Notes: a model not told the origin generated them from the letters alone. A DNA stretch of 64,000 bases from DATLGB01 sp963726825 (GCA_963726825.1 CAVSDT010000002.1:1984001-2048000), one strand, 5' to 3'. Counted from the stretch's first letter, positions 44,414 to 52,308 are shown. A program made the numbers and translations.

Positions 44414-44629
44414 CTACTTCTGGGCGTTGCGCCGGGCTGCGGCGCGACGCTGGAACCGCTCGACGCGGCCGCCCGTGTCCATCAGCTTCTGCCGGCCCGT
44501 GTAGAACGGGTGGCAGTTCGAGCAGATCTCCACGTTGATCTCGGCCTTGTTCGAGCGTGTCGTGAAAGCGTTGCCGCACGTGCAGCGCACGTGGGCCTCG
44601 ACGTACTCGGGGTGGATCTCGGTCTTCAT
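44414..44629 (-). CDS. rpmE: 50S ribosomal protein L31 (zinc-binding form)
   Basis: The 71-aa protein begins MKTEIHPEYVEAHVRCTCGN and carries the zinc ligands C16, C18, C36 and C39 (CxC and CxxC), so it is the C+ type used when zinc is plentiful. HPFYTGRQKLMDTGGRVERF is the signature L31 segment. A downstream prfA is typical in actinobacteria. I see no second L31 paralogue in this window. Confidence 0.97.
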   Translation of the reverse strand: MKTEIHPEYVEAHVRCTCGNAFTTRSNKAEINVEICSNCHPFYTGRQKLMDTGGRVERFQRRAAARRNAQK

Positions 44630-44642
44630 TCGACTTGGAAGT

Positions 44643-45365
44643 CTAGGACCCGGACGGGCAGGGCACGCTGAGCACGTTGCCGGCCTCGTCGGCCTCGTCG
44701 ACCTCGCCGGCGGGGTCCACCGTGGCGATCACGGCCGACCCCGGCGTGCACCGCAGGCCGTCGAAGCGCAGCTTGGTGGTCTCGCCGGCGGCGAGGGTGT
44801 CGACGATCCGGGTGGCGGGCCCGGCATCGGCCGAGACGGTCGCCGCGAACGCCGGGGCCCGGCCGGCGCCGACGTTGGCCACGGTGAGGAGGAAGCCGTC
44901 GCCGCTGGCGACGAGGCCCGCGGGCTCGAGGTCGGGGCGCGGGTCGGGCTGCTCGCACACCTTCGACGTGCGCCGCCTGCGGGCGAGCGTCGCGTCGTCG
45001 GCGTCACGCCAGCGGAAGCGGACGATGACCCGGTACTCGCCGGGGGCCGGCAGCGCCCGGACGGTCTTGGCGTAGGTGAAGCCGGACCGCCCCCGCCGCG
45101 CCGAGAGCCAGGTGTCGAACCCCGGGGCGTGGACCGCGGCCCACGCGGGCTGGTCGTCGCTGCGCGCCTGGAGCGTGAAGCGCATCGCGAGGCGCTCGGC
45201 GGAGGGGATCGTGCGCATCGTCGAGCGGAACGTCGCCGAGTGGGCGTCCTCATCGCAGTCGGCGAGCTTGACCGAGGGCCCCTTGGAGGCGGCCGCGTGG
45301 ACCGTCCCGGGGACGGCGAGCAGCGCGGCGAGCAGGACGGCGAGGAGACCGAGGCGGGCAGCCAT
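44643..45365 (-). CDS. Secreted protein with C-terminal CARDB-like domain
   Basis: The 240-aa product has a signal peptide (LGLLAVLLAALLAVPGTVHA). The mature N-terminal domain is unrecognised and contains ADCDEDAHSATF and YRVIVRFRWRD strands. The C-terminal ~95 residues (PDLEPAGLVASGDGFLLTVANVGAGRAPAF onward, ending AVIATVDPAGEVDEADEAGNVL) match the CARDB adhesion-type Ig fold. Cys residues bracket the second domain. ATG 45365 is preferred over TTG 45374. It is 13 bp upstream of rpmE, which probably also has its own promoter. Confidence 0.78.
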   Translation of the reverse strand: MAARLGLLAVLLAALLAVPGTVHAAASKGPSVKLADCDEDAHSATFRSTMRTIPSAERLAMRFTLQARSDDQPAWAAVHAPGFDTWLSARRGRSGFTYAKTVRALPAPGEYRVIVRFRWRDADDATLARRRRTSKVCEQPDPRPDLEPAGLVASGDGFLLTVANVGAGRAPAFAATVSADAGPATRIVDTLAAGETTKLRFDGLRCTPGSAVIATVDPAGEVDEADEAGNVLSVPCPSGS

Positions 45366-45401
45366 GTGGCCCAAGGAACGCCCTCGGCCGCGGGAAGTTT
45401 C

Positions 45402-45429
45402 GGCCCGGCGCCCCGCAGGGCACCGGGCC
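45402..45429 (-). terminator. Terminator of the etfBA-ETF-QO operon
   Basis: GGCCCGG-C-GCCC pairs with GGGC-A-CCGGGCC across a 4-nt loop with one internal mismatch. It starts 7 bp after the ETF-QO stop codon on the minus strand and ends before the CARDB gene start. Confidence 0.75.
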
Positions 45430-45435
45430 GGGCCG

Positions 45436-47172
45436 TCAGGTGACCTGGTACAGGGGGCCGTCGCCGCCCTCGGGGGTCGTCAGGCGACCGCCCTTGGCGG
45501 TGATGGCGCCGCACTGCACGCAGTTCGTGTAGTTGACCGTGACGTCGACGAAGCCCTCCTCGGGGGCGTCGTCGGGGATCTCGTAGACGCCGGCGGGGCA
45601 CATCCACTTCCAGGTCTCGGCCACCTCGCGGGGCACCTTCTTCTGGATCCGGATGTGGTTGGGCGCGTCGTCGCGGGTCGCGTTGCCCGTGATGAAGACG
45701 CTCGACAGCTTGTCGAACGTGTACTTGCCGTCCGGCTTGGGATAGGAGTCCTTCGTGTCCCCGATGAACATCTCCATCGCGTCGTTGCGATGCCACTCGA
45801 GCTTGCCCGGGGGCAGCTTGCCCTTCGTCGCGATCGCCAGGTTGACGATCGGCCCGCCCTGGATGAAGCCCTTCGAGAAGGGCTGGCGGGTGTTGCGCAC
45901 GAGGTAGAGCTGCTGCCCGACGATCGACTCGTCGATCGCCTGCTCGTACGGGGTGAGGTCGTGCGTCTGGGCCTTCAGCGAGGCGTAGATCTGCTCCGCC
46001 GCGAGGATCCCGGACTTGATGCAGTGGTGCACGCCCTTCAGCGACACCGTGTCGACCATCCCGCCCGAGTCGCCCACGAGGAGCGCGCCCGGCATCGAGA
46101 GCTTCGGCATCGACCAGTAGCCGCCGCCGGGGAGCGCCTTCGCGCCCCAGGCCACGCGCTCGCCGCCCTCGAGGATCCCCCGCACGAGCGGATGGGTCTT
46201 GAAGAGCTGCAGCAGGTCGTGCGGCGAGGTCGTCGCGTCCGCGTACTCGAGGTCGACGACCATGCCGATCGAGACGAGGTCCTCGCCCGTCTTCTCGTCC
46301 CGCATCGGGTACAGCCAGGTGCCCCCGATGTGGTGGTACTTGGACGCGAGCTTCAGCGGCCACGGCCCGATCGTGTGGATGATGCGGTCCAGCGGCTTGG
46401 GGACCTTCCAGACCTCCTTGACCCCGAGCTCCCACACCTGGGGCTCGCGGTCCTTGGCGAGGTCGAACTCCTTGATCGCGGCGCCCGTCAGGTGGCCCCA
46501 GCAGCCCTCGGCCAGCACCGTGTGCTTGGCGACGACGTCGGTGCCGGGCTCGAAGTTGCCCAGCGGCTGGCCGTCCTTGCCGCGGCCCTTGTCGCCGGTG
46601 CGGACGCCGCGGACGACGCCGTCCTCGACGAGCAGCTGCGATGCCGCGGTCTCGGTCAGCACGTACGCTCCGCCCTCCTCCGCCTGCTCCTGCTGGTAGC
46701 GGGCCAGGGCGGAGACCGAGACGACCTCGTTGCCGTGGTTCTTGAACGGCGGCGGGGTCGGGATCCGCAGCGAGCGCTTCTTGGAGGGCATCATGTAGAC
46801 GGCCTCCTTCTTGACCTCGCCGAAGGCGAAGCCCTGCTTGCGCCACTCCTCGCGGGTGAGGTCGGGGAACAGCTCCTCGAGCGGCTCGGGGCGCATGACC
46901 GCGCCGGACAGGTTGTGCCCGCCGCAGGTCTTGGCCTTCTCGATGATCGCGACCGGGACCTCCCCGAGCTGCTCCATCAGCTCGGGGTCGTCGGCGAGCA
47001 GCTGCAGGAGGCGGTTGGCGGTGGCCAGGCCGGCGGTGCCACCGCCGACGATCGCCACCCCGACCTCGATGACCTCGTCCTCGGGATCGATCTCGCGCTT
47101 GATGAACTCCTGGCCCGAGTCGACGTCCGGCGGGAAGTCGAGCGGGGCGGGGTGGTGACCGTTGGAAGCCAT
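45436..47172 (-). CDS. Electron-transfer-flavoprotein:quinone oxidoreductase
   Basis: The 578-aa FAD protein passes electrons from reduced ETF to the membrane quinone pool. The dinucleotide-binding motif VAIVGGGTAGLATANRLL is at about residues 38-55, a second FAD motif is GALLVGDSGGMVDT, and the membrane/quinone region GGTWLYPM and GWWSMP-like segment (GGGYWSMPKL) are present. The C-terminal ferredoxin-like end keeps CPAGVYE and NCVQC, but the expected last ligand of the CxxCxxC group is Ile (CVQCGAI), leaving three cysteines. Otherwise length and order are normal. It lies 6 bp after etfA. Confidence 0.9.
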   Translation of the reverse strand: MASNGHHPAPLDFPPDVDSGQEFIKREIDPEDEVIEVGVAIVGGGTAGLATANRLLQLLADDPELMEQLGEVPVAIIEKAKTCGGHNLSGAVMRPEPLEELFPDLTREEWRKQGFAFGEVKKEAVYMMPSKKRSLRIPTPPPFKNHGNEVVSVSALARYQQEQAEEGGAYVLTETAASQLLVEDGVVRGVRTGDKGRGKDGQPLGNFEPGTDVVAKHTVLAEGCWGHLTGAAIKEFDLAKDREPQVWELGVKEVWKVPKPLDRIIHTIGPWPLKLASKYHHIGGTWLYPMRDEKTGEDLVSIGMVVDLEYADATTSPHDLLQLFKTHPLVRGILEGGERVAWGAKALPGGGYWSMPKLSMPGALLVGDSGGMVDTVSLKGVHHCIKSGILAAEQIYASLKAQTHDLTPYEQAIDESIVGQQLYLVRNTRQPFSKGFIQGGPIVNLAIATKGKLPPGKLEWHRNDAMEMFIGDTKDSYPKPDGKYTFDKLSSVFITGNATRDDAPNHIRIQKKVPREVAETWKWMCPAGVYEIPDDAPEEGFVDVTVNYTNCVQCGAITAKGGRLTTPEGGDGPLYQVT

Positions 47173-47178
47173 CTGGAC

Positions 47179-48147
47179 CTAGCCCTTGCGGGCCTTCACC
47201 GCCTCCGTGAGCTTGGGGACGATCTTGTTGAGGTCGCCGACGATCCCCAGGTCGGAGAACTCGAAGATCGGGGCGTTCGAGTCCTTGTTGATGGCCACGA
47301 TGTTCTCGGAGGCCTGCATGCCGACCTTGTGCTGGATCGCGCCCGAGATGCCGGCCGCGAGGTAGAGCTTCGGCGCGACGGTCTTGCCCGTCTGGCCGAT
47401 CTGGCCGGCGTAGGGGAACCAGCCGGCGTCGACGACCGCGCGGGTGGCGGCGACGGCCCCGCCGAGGGCGCTCGAGAGCTCCTCGAGCAGCTGGAAGCCC
47501 TCCTCCTTGCCGAGGCCACGGCCACCGGCGACGAGGATCGAGGCGTCCTCGATGTTGATGTCGGCGCCACGCTGCTCGCCGCGCTTGACCATCTTCGAGC
47601 GGGTGGAGAAGTCGCTGAACTCCACGGCGACGTCCTCGACCTCCGCGGTGCCACCGGACTCGGCGGCCTCGAACGCGTTCAGGCGCCCGATGATGATGCC
47701 GAGGCCGCCCTCGTAGGAGACCTGCGAGACGGACGAGTCACCGAGGATCGGCCGCTCCGAGACGAGCTTGTCGCCGTCGACCTTGACGTTGGTGACCTCC
47801 ATGACCACGCCGGCGCCCTTGCGCGCGGCGAGACCGGCGCCGATCTCGAAGCCGAGCAGGCCGCCGCCGAACAGGGCGTAGCCGTGCCCGTGGTCGTCGA
47901 TGATCTTCGCCATCGCGTCGACCACCGGCTGCGCGAGGCCCTCGGGGCCCTCGACGCGGAAGACCTTCTTGGCGCCGTAGGCGCCGAGGGAGGCGGCCAG
48001 CTCGTCGGGGACGGACTCGCCCACGACGACCGCGTGGGCCTCGCCGCCGATCTCGGCCGCGAGCTTGGCGGCCTCGGAGACGGCGCCGAGGGAGTTCTTG
48101 TTGATGGAGCCCTCGTAGTGCAGGGCGTAGACCAGGATGTCGGCCAT
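47179..48147 (-). CDS. etfA: Electron transfer flavoprotein alpha subunit
   Basis: The 322-aa subunit binds FAD in its C-terminal domain: GGRGLGKEEGFQLLEELSSALGGAVAATRAVVDAGW and YAGQIGQTGKTVAPKLYLAAGISGAIQH are the family signatures. The N-terminal half is the adenine nucleotide alpha-hydrolase-like fold. Start ATG overlaps the etfB stop by one base (TGATG). ETF collects electrons from acyl-CoA dehydrogenases. Confidence 0.97.
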   Translation of the reverse strand: MADILVYALHYEGSINKNSLGAVSEAAKLAAEIGGEAHAVVVGESVPDELAASLGAYGAKKVFRVEGPEGLAQPVVDAMAKIIDDHGHGYALFGGGLLGFEIGAGLAARKGAGVVMEVTNVKVDGDKLVSERPILGDSSVSQVSYEGGLGIIIGRLNAFEAAESGGTAEVEDVAVEFSDFSTRSKMVKRGEQRGADINIEDASILVAGGRGLGKEEGFQLLEELSSALGGAVAATRAVVDAGWFPYAGQIGQTGKTVAPKLYLAAGISGAIQHKVGMQASENIVAINKDSNAPIFEFSDLGIVGDLNKIVPKLTEAVKARKG

Positions 48148-48932
48148 CAGATCAGCTTCCTCTCGTCGAGCCACGCGACGATCTTCTCGACCGTCTCGTT
48201 GGTGTCCTCGTCTTCGATGATCGTGCCGGCCGACTTCGCGGGCGGCTCGTGGGATTCGAACCAGCGCGCCTTGGAGCCGTCGGCGCCGACCTGGGAGGCC
48301 TCGAGGCCGATGTCGCCGATGGTGACCTTGTCGACCGGCTTCTTCTTGGCGCCCATGATCGCCTTCAGCGACGGGTAGCGCGGCTCGTTGATCGCGTCGC
48401 CGACGGAGATGACGGCGGGCGTCGTGATCTCGACCGTGTCGTAGCCGTACTCGGCCTGGCGCTCGGCGGTGAGCTGGCCCTCGACGACGTCGAGCTTGAT
48501 GACCTGCGTGAGCGAGGGCATCTTCAGGTGGTCGGCCACGACGGCGCCGATCGTGTAGCACTCGCCGTCGTCGGACTGCTGGCCGAGCAGGACGAGGTCG
48601 GGGCTCTCCTTCTCGAGCGTCTTGGCCAGGGCGAGGCCCGTGGCGGCGACGTCGGAGCCGGCGACGGCCTCGTCGCAGAGGTGCACGGCGCGGTCGACGC
48701 CGAGCGAGATGGCCTTGCGGATGGCCCGGTCGGCGGACTCCGGGCCCATCGACACCGCGACGACCTCGTCGACCGCGACGTTGCCGGCCTCCTTGATGCG
48801 CACGGCCTCCTCGATGGCGTGCGTGTCGTACGGGTTGAGGTTCTTCTCCCCACCGCGATCCATGCGCCCGTTGTTCAGGCGCTTCTGGACTGCGGCATCC
48901 GGGACTTCTTTGACCAGGACGCAGATCTTCAC
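48147..48932 (-). CDS. etfB: Electron transfer flavoprotein beta subunit
   Basis: The 261-aa subunit begins VKICVLVKEVPD from a GTG at 48932, preceded by GAGGAGG eleven bases upstream. LNPYDTHAIEEAVRIKE and the AMP-binding segment LLGQQSDDGECYTIGAVVADHL are typical, as is the recognition loop near the C-terminus (VTIGDIGLEASQVG). The longer ATG at 49010 crosses the operator region and is rejected. First gene of etfB-etfA-ETF-QO. Confidence 0.96.
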   Translation of the reverse strand: MKICVLVKEVPDAAVQKRLNNGRMDRGGEKNLNPYDTHAIEEAVRIKEAGNVAVDEVVAVSMGPESADRAIRKAISLGVDRAVHLCDEAVAGSDVAATGLALAKTLEKESPDLVLLGQQSDDGECYTIGAVVADHLKMPSLTQVIKLDVVEGQLTAERQAEYGYDTVEITTPAVISVGDAINEPRYPSLKAIMGAKKKPVDKVTIGDIGLEASQVGADGSKARWFESHEPPAKSAGTIIEDEDTNETVEKIVAWLDERKLI

Positions 48933-48981
48933 TGGCGTTCGAGCCTCCTCAAGGCTGGGGGAATGCGACGAGGGTACCGAG

Positions 48982-48997
48982 TTGACTGACGAGTCAA
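48982..48997 (-). promoter_or_regulatory. Perfect TTGACT/AGTCAA operator before etfB
   Basis: TTGACT-GACG-AGTCAA is a perfect 6-bp inverted repeat, 50 bp before the etfB start. One arm reads TTGACT on the minus strand and could itself be the -35 box, with TACCCT 15 bp on as a poor -10. A repressor bound here would block transcription. The motif resembles sites of TetR-type fatty-acid regulators, which fits the ETF genes; the regulator is not in the window near it. Confidence 0.65.
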
Positions 48998-49010
48998 TCG
49001 ATCCCGTCAC

Positions 49011-49796
49011 CTACGGCGATGGTACCGGGCGCCAGCGATGTGCGGCGCGCTCGTACGTGTGCGACGCCACGGGGACGAACGGCCCGCCCTCCGCGCGCCA
49101 GGACTCGACGTCCAGCCGGGCCTCCCCGTTCCAGCGCAGGACGTTGAAGCCGTTGGAGGGCTCGAGGGTGCGGCGGCGGGTCGAGGTGGCGGTGCCGGCG
49201 TTGACGAGCAGGACGCCCAGCCCGGCGTCGTGGTCGACGACCTTGCGGCGCGTCAGGTGGGTGTGGCCGGAGAGCACGACATCCACGTGGGCGGCCATCG
49301 CGGCGCGCAGGGCGTCCTCGAACCCGGCCGTCTGCGTCTCGGTCAGCGGATGGTGGACCGCCAGCACCCGCAGGTCCCCCGGCCACCCGTCGTCGAGGCG
49401 CGCGATCGCCGTCAGGCGCTCCGGCCGCAGCCGGCCGGTCGTCTTGCGCCGGGTCGAGTCCAGGCCGAGCACCCGCACGCCGGGGGCGGTGGCCAGCGGC
49501 GCGCGAACGCTCGTGATCATGCCGTGGAAGCGGCCGAGCGGGCTCAGGACGCGGCGGGCGAGGTCATACAGCGGGACGTCGTGGTTGCCGGGGATGACGA
49601 GCGACGGCGCCGGCAGCGCGTCCAGCCAGGCGCGGGCGGCGCGGAACTGGGCACGGCGGGCGCGCTGCGTCAGGTCGCCCGAGACGACGATCAGGTCGGG
49701 CGCGAGGGCGACGAGCGCGGTCTGGAGGGCGGCGACGACGGCCGGGTCCTCGGCCCCGAAGTGGACGTCGGAGACGTGGGCGAGGACAGCCGGCAG
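49011..49796 (-). CDS. Metallophosphoesterase (calcineurin-like)
   Basis: The 261-aa reading frame shows every metallophosphoesterase motif: AHVSDVHFG near the N-terminus, VSGDLTQRARR, IPGNHDVP, AVHHPL and SGHTHLTRR. These ligate two metals. It resembles the CpdA/3',5'-cAMP phosphodiesterase-like group; substrate is not assignable. No ATG, GTG or TTG lies between the icmB TAG, which is in the same frame, and the first motif. The best start is therefore CTG at 49796, or the gene is reached by reading through that TAG. The later Met (residue ~93) would lose the metal site. Confidence 0.78.
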   Translation of the reverse strand: MPAVLAHVSDVHFGAEDPAVVAALQTALVALAPDLIVVSGDLTQRARRAQFRAARAWLDALPAPSLVIPGNHDVPLYDLARRVLSPLGRFHGMITSVRAPLATAPGVRVLGLDSTRRKTTGRLRPERLTAIARLDDGWPGDLRVLAVHHPLTETQTAGFEDALRAAMAAHVDVVLSGHTHLTRRKVVDHDAGLGVLLVNAGTATSTRRRTLEPSNGFNVLRWNGEARLDVESWRAEGGPFVPVASHTYERAAHRWRPVPSP

Positions 49797-49805
49797 GGCG
49801 CGCGG

Positions 49806-50219
49806 CTACGCGGTGGCGCGGTCGCCGACCGCGCCCTGGATGAAGTCGACGATCGCCTGGGTCGGAGCGCCGGGGGTGAAGACCTCGGCCACGCCCTTGT
49901 CCTTGAGCTCCGGGATGTCCTGGTTGGGGATCGTCCCCCCGACCACGACGAGGATGTCCCCCGCGTCCTGGGCCTCGAGCAGCTCGACGATCTTGGGCAC
50001 GAGCGTCATGTGCGCGCCCGACAGGATCGAGATGCCGACGGCGTCGGCGTCCTCCTGCAGCGCGGTCTCCACGATCTGCTCCGGCGTCTGGTGCAGCCCC
50101 GTGTAGATGACCTCCATGCCCGCGTCGCGCAGGGCGCGCGCGATGATCTTGGCGCCGCGGTCGTGGCCGTCGAGGCCGGGCTTCGCGACGACGACGCGGA
50201 TCTTGCGGGACTCGGCCAT
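49806..50219 (-). CDS. icmB: Acyl-CoA mutase small (cobalamin-binding) subunit
   Basis: The 137-aa protein is a stand-alone B12-binding domain: VVVAKPGLDGHDRGAK holds the D17-x-H19-x-x-G22 motif whose His ligates cobalt, followed by the SILSGAH and VVVGGTIP loops that hold the nucleotide tail. Length matches IcmB of isobutyryl-CoA mutase (about 136 aa). Its partner icmA is two genes upstream, separated by the cupredoxin gene. Together they would form the heterotetrameric mutase. Confidence 0.9.
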   Translation of the reverse strand: MAESRKIRVVVAKPGLDGHDRGAKIIARALRDAGMEVIYTGLHQTPEQIVETALQEDADAVGISILSGAHMTLVPKIVELLEAQDAGDILVVVGGTIPNQDIPELKDKGVAEVFTPGAPTQAIVDFIQGAVGDRATA

Positions 50220-50259
50220 GCCCGGATGATACGCCCAGCGGAGCCCCGCTGCGCGCCTC

Positions 50260-50595
50260 CTACTTCACCTTGACGGTGAGCCGCTGCACGCTGAGGCCGT
50301 GGATCGTGCAGTAGAGGACGTAGGTGCCCCTCTTGGACAGCTTCTTGGAGAACGTCCCCTTCGTCTGGGTCGGGGAGGCGAACCGCATCGGTCCCTTCTG
50401 CGTGGTGACGTTGTGCGGCGCCCTGCCCGTCCACCTGAAGCGCAGCTTCGTGCCCCGCTTGATCGTGATGGTGCGGGGCTTGCCGGCCGTGACGAAGTAG
50501 TCGTCGCCGATCTTGACGCTGCGGGTCGTCGCGTAGGCGGTGGCGGCGAGGCCACCGCAGAGGCAGACGACGAGGAGGGCGACGAGCTTGCGCAT
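50260..50595 (-). CDS. Secreted cupredoxin-like protein
   Basis: The 111-aa product has a signal peptide (LVALLVVCLCGGLAATAYA). The mature beta-sandwich shows the blue-copper pattern: H61 (APHNV), C96 and H99 (LYCTIHG). At plastocyanin spacing the axial ligand falls on Q104, where Met is usual; Gln is the axial ligand in stellacyanins. This could be a small extracellular electron carrier. Its location inside an icmA-icmB pair is odd and gives no functional hint. A short AGCGG/CCGCT hairpin follows the stop. Confidence 0.78.
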   Translation of the reverse strand: MRKLVALLVVCLCGGLAATAYATTRSVKIGDDYFVTAGKPRTITIKRGTKLRFRWTGRAPHNVTTQKGPMRFASPTQTKGTFSKKLSKRGTYVLYCTIHGLSVQRLTVKVK

Positions 50596-50612
50596 CGCCC
50601 AAGCCTCTCAGA

Positions 50613-52268
50613 TCAGAAGACGGGTGTCTCCCGGTAGTCGCCCCAGACCTCCTGGAGCGCCTGGATGATCTCCCCCTCGGAGGTGCCGGCGCGCGCCGCG
50701 GTCAACAGCGGCTCCATCAGGTTGACGCCGTCCTTGGCGGCCTCCGTCTTGATCAGCGTCAGCGCGTCCTCGACGTCGGTGCCGGTGCGGCGGGCGCGCG
50801 AGGCCTGCAGGCGGTCGAGCTGCTTGCGCTCGAGCTTGGGGTCGATGTGCAGCAGCTCGGTGTCGTCGATGGACTCGTCCGCATGCTTGTTGACGCCGAC
50901 GACGATCCGCTCGCCGCCGTCGATGCGCTGCTGCAGCTCGAAGGACGCCTCGGCCAGCTCGCGCTGGGGGTAGTTGGCCTTGACCGCCTCGACCATCCCG
51001 CCGAGCTCGTCGATCTTCGCGAAGTACTCGTAGGCCTGGCGCTCCATCTCGTCGGTCATCGACTCGACGACGTAGGAGCCGGCCAGCGGGTCGATCGTGT
51101 TGGCCACGCCCGTCTCCTCCGCGATGATCTGCTGGGTGCGCAGGGCGATCTTGACCGCGCCCTCCGTCGGAAGCGCGAGCGCCTCGTCGTAGGAGTTCGT
51201 ATGGAGCGACTGGGTCCCGCCGAGCACGCCGGCGAGCGCCTCGATCGCGGTCCGCACGATGTTGTTCTGCGGCTGCTGGGCGGTCAGCGACACGCCGGCC
51301 GTCTGGGTGTGGAAGCGCATCAGCATCGACTTGGGGTTCTTCGCGCCGTAGGTGTCGCGCAGCTCGCGCGCCCAGATGCGGCGGGCGGCGCGGTACTTGG
51401 CGATCTCCTCGAAGAAGTCGATCTGCGCGTTGAAGAAGAACGACAGGCGGGGCGCGAAGTCGTCGACGTCGAGGCCGCGCTCGAGCGCCTGCTCGACGTA
51501 GGTGAATCCGTCCTTGAGCGTGAAGGCGAGCTCCTGCGCGGCCGTGGCCCCGGCCTCGCGGATGTGGTAGCCCGAGATCGAGACGGGATGCCAGCGCGGC
51601 ATCTCCTTGCTCGTCCACTCGATCAGGTCGCCGAGGAGGCGCATCGCCGGATCGACGGGGAAGCACCACTCCTTCTGGGCGATGTACTCCTTGAGGATGT
51701 CGGCCTGGATCGTGCCGGCGAGGGCGTGGTGCGGGACGCCCTGGCGCTCGGCGGCGACGACGTAGAAGGCCTGCATGATCGCCGCGGGCGCGTTGATCGT
51801 CATCGAGACGGAGACCTGGCCGAGGTCGATCCCGTCGAAGAGGGTCTCCATGTCGTCGGGGGTGTCGATGGCGACGCCCTCGCGGCCGACCTCGCCGAGG
51901 CTCAGCACGTGGTCGGAGTCATGCCCCATCAGCGACGGCATGTCGAAGGCCGTGCTCAGGCCCGTCTGGCCGTGGGCGAGCAGGTAGCGGAAGCGCTCGT
52001 TGGTCTCCTCCGCGGTGCCGAAGCCGGCGAACTGGCGCACGGTCCACATGCGGCCGCGGTACATCGACGGGTAGACGCCGCGGGTGTAGGGGAACTGGCC
52101 GGGGAGGCCGACGGCCTCGTCCATGTCGGCCGGGAGGTCCGCGGCGGTGTAGAGCGGCTTGACCGGGTCACCGGAGAGGGTGCGGAACTCGCGCTCGAGC
52201 TCGGGCGTCGCGTCGTAGCGCTCGCGCCATTCGTCGTACGCGGGATCCGTCGTGGTGCTGTCGGCCAT
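50613..52268 (-). CDS. icmA: Acyl-CoA mutase large subunit, isobutyryl-CoA mutase type
   Basis: The 551-aa TIM-barrel subunit lacks a B12 domain, as IcmA does. From ATG 52268 the substrate-pocket residue is F80 (WTVRQFAGFGTAEETN) and the residue that is Arg207 in methylmalonyl-CoA mutase is Q198 (KEYIAQKEW). The F/Q pair is the published signature separating isobutyryl- from methylmalonyl-CoA mutase. YPSMYRGRMW and HTQTAGVSLTAQQPQNNIVR are conserved radical-mutase segments. It should interconvert isobutyryl- and n-butyryl-CoA, linking valine and fatty acid metabolism. An upstream in-frame ATG (52304) would cross the operator, so is rejected. Confidence 0.88.
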   Translation of the reverse strand: MADSTTTDPAYDEWRERYDATPELEREFRTLSGDPVKPLYTAADLPADMDEAVGLPGQFPYTRGVYPSMYRGRMWTVRQFAGFGTAEETNERFRYLLAHGQTGLSTAFDMPSLMGHDSDHVLSLGEVGREGVAIDTPDDMETLFDGIDLGQVSVSMTINAPAAIMQAFYVVAAERQGVPHHALAGTIQADILKEYIAQKEWCFPVDPAMRLLGDLIEWTSKEMPRWHPVSISGYHIREAGATAAQELAFTLKDGFTYVEQALERGLDVDDFAPRLSFFFNAQIDFFEEIAKYRAARRIWARELRDTYGAKNPKSMLMRFHTQTAGVSLTAQQPQNNIVRTAIEALAGVLGGTQSLHTNSYDEALALPTEGAVKIALRTQQIIAEETGVANTIDPLAGSYVVESMTDEMERQAYEYFAKIDELGGMVEAVKANYPQRELAEASFELQQRIDGGERIVVGVNKHADESIDDTELLHIDPKLERKQLDRLQASRARRTGTDVEDALTLIKTEAAKDGVNLMEPLLTAARAGTSEGEIIQALQEVWGDYRETPVF

Positions 52269-52288
52269 GGGGTGCGCGCCTCGTGCAG

Positions 52289-52308
52289 ATAGGTGGACTT
52301 CCACCTAT
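52289..52308 (-). promoter_or_regulatory. 20-bp perfect palindrome between marR and icmA
   Basis: ATAGGTGGA-CT-TCCACCTAT is a perfect 9-bp inverted repeat with a 2-bp centre. It overlaps the marR stop codon and ends 20 bp before the icmA ATG. Size and symmetry fit a MarR-dimer site, and the marR-like gene is adjacent. Autogenous control plus control of icmA is the simplest reading. Confidence 0.68.

Noticed and set aside
48147..49010. Longer etfB starting at ATG 49010
   Set aside because: It would translate through the palindromic operator and the GAGGAGG ribosome site; family proteins start at VKICVLVKEVPD.
50613..52268. Annotation of the large mutase subunit as methylmalonyl-CoA mutase
   Set aside because: Substrate-pocket residues are Phe80 and Gln198, not the Tyr and Arg of methylmalonyl-CoA mutase, and the B12 domain is a separate small gene.
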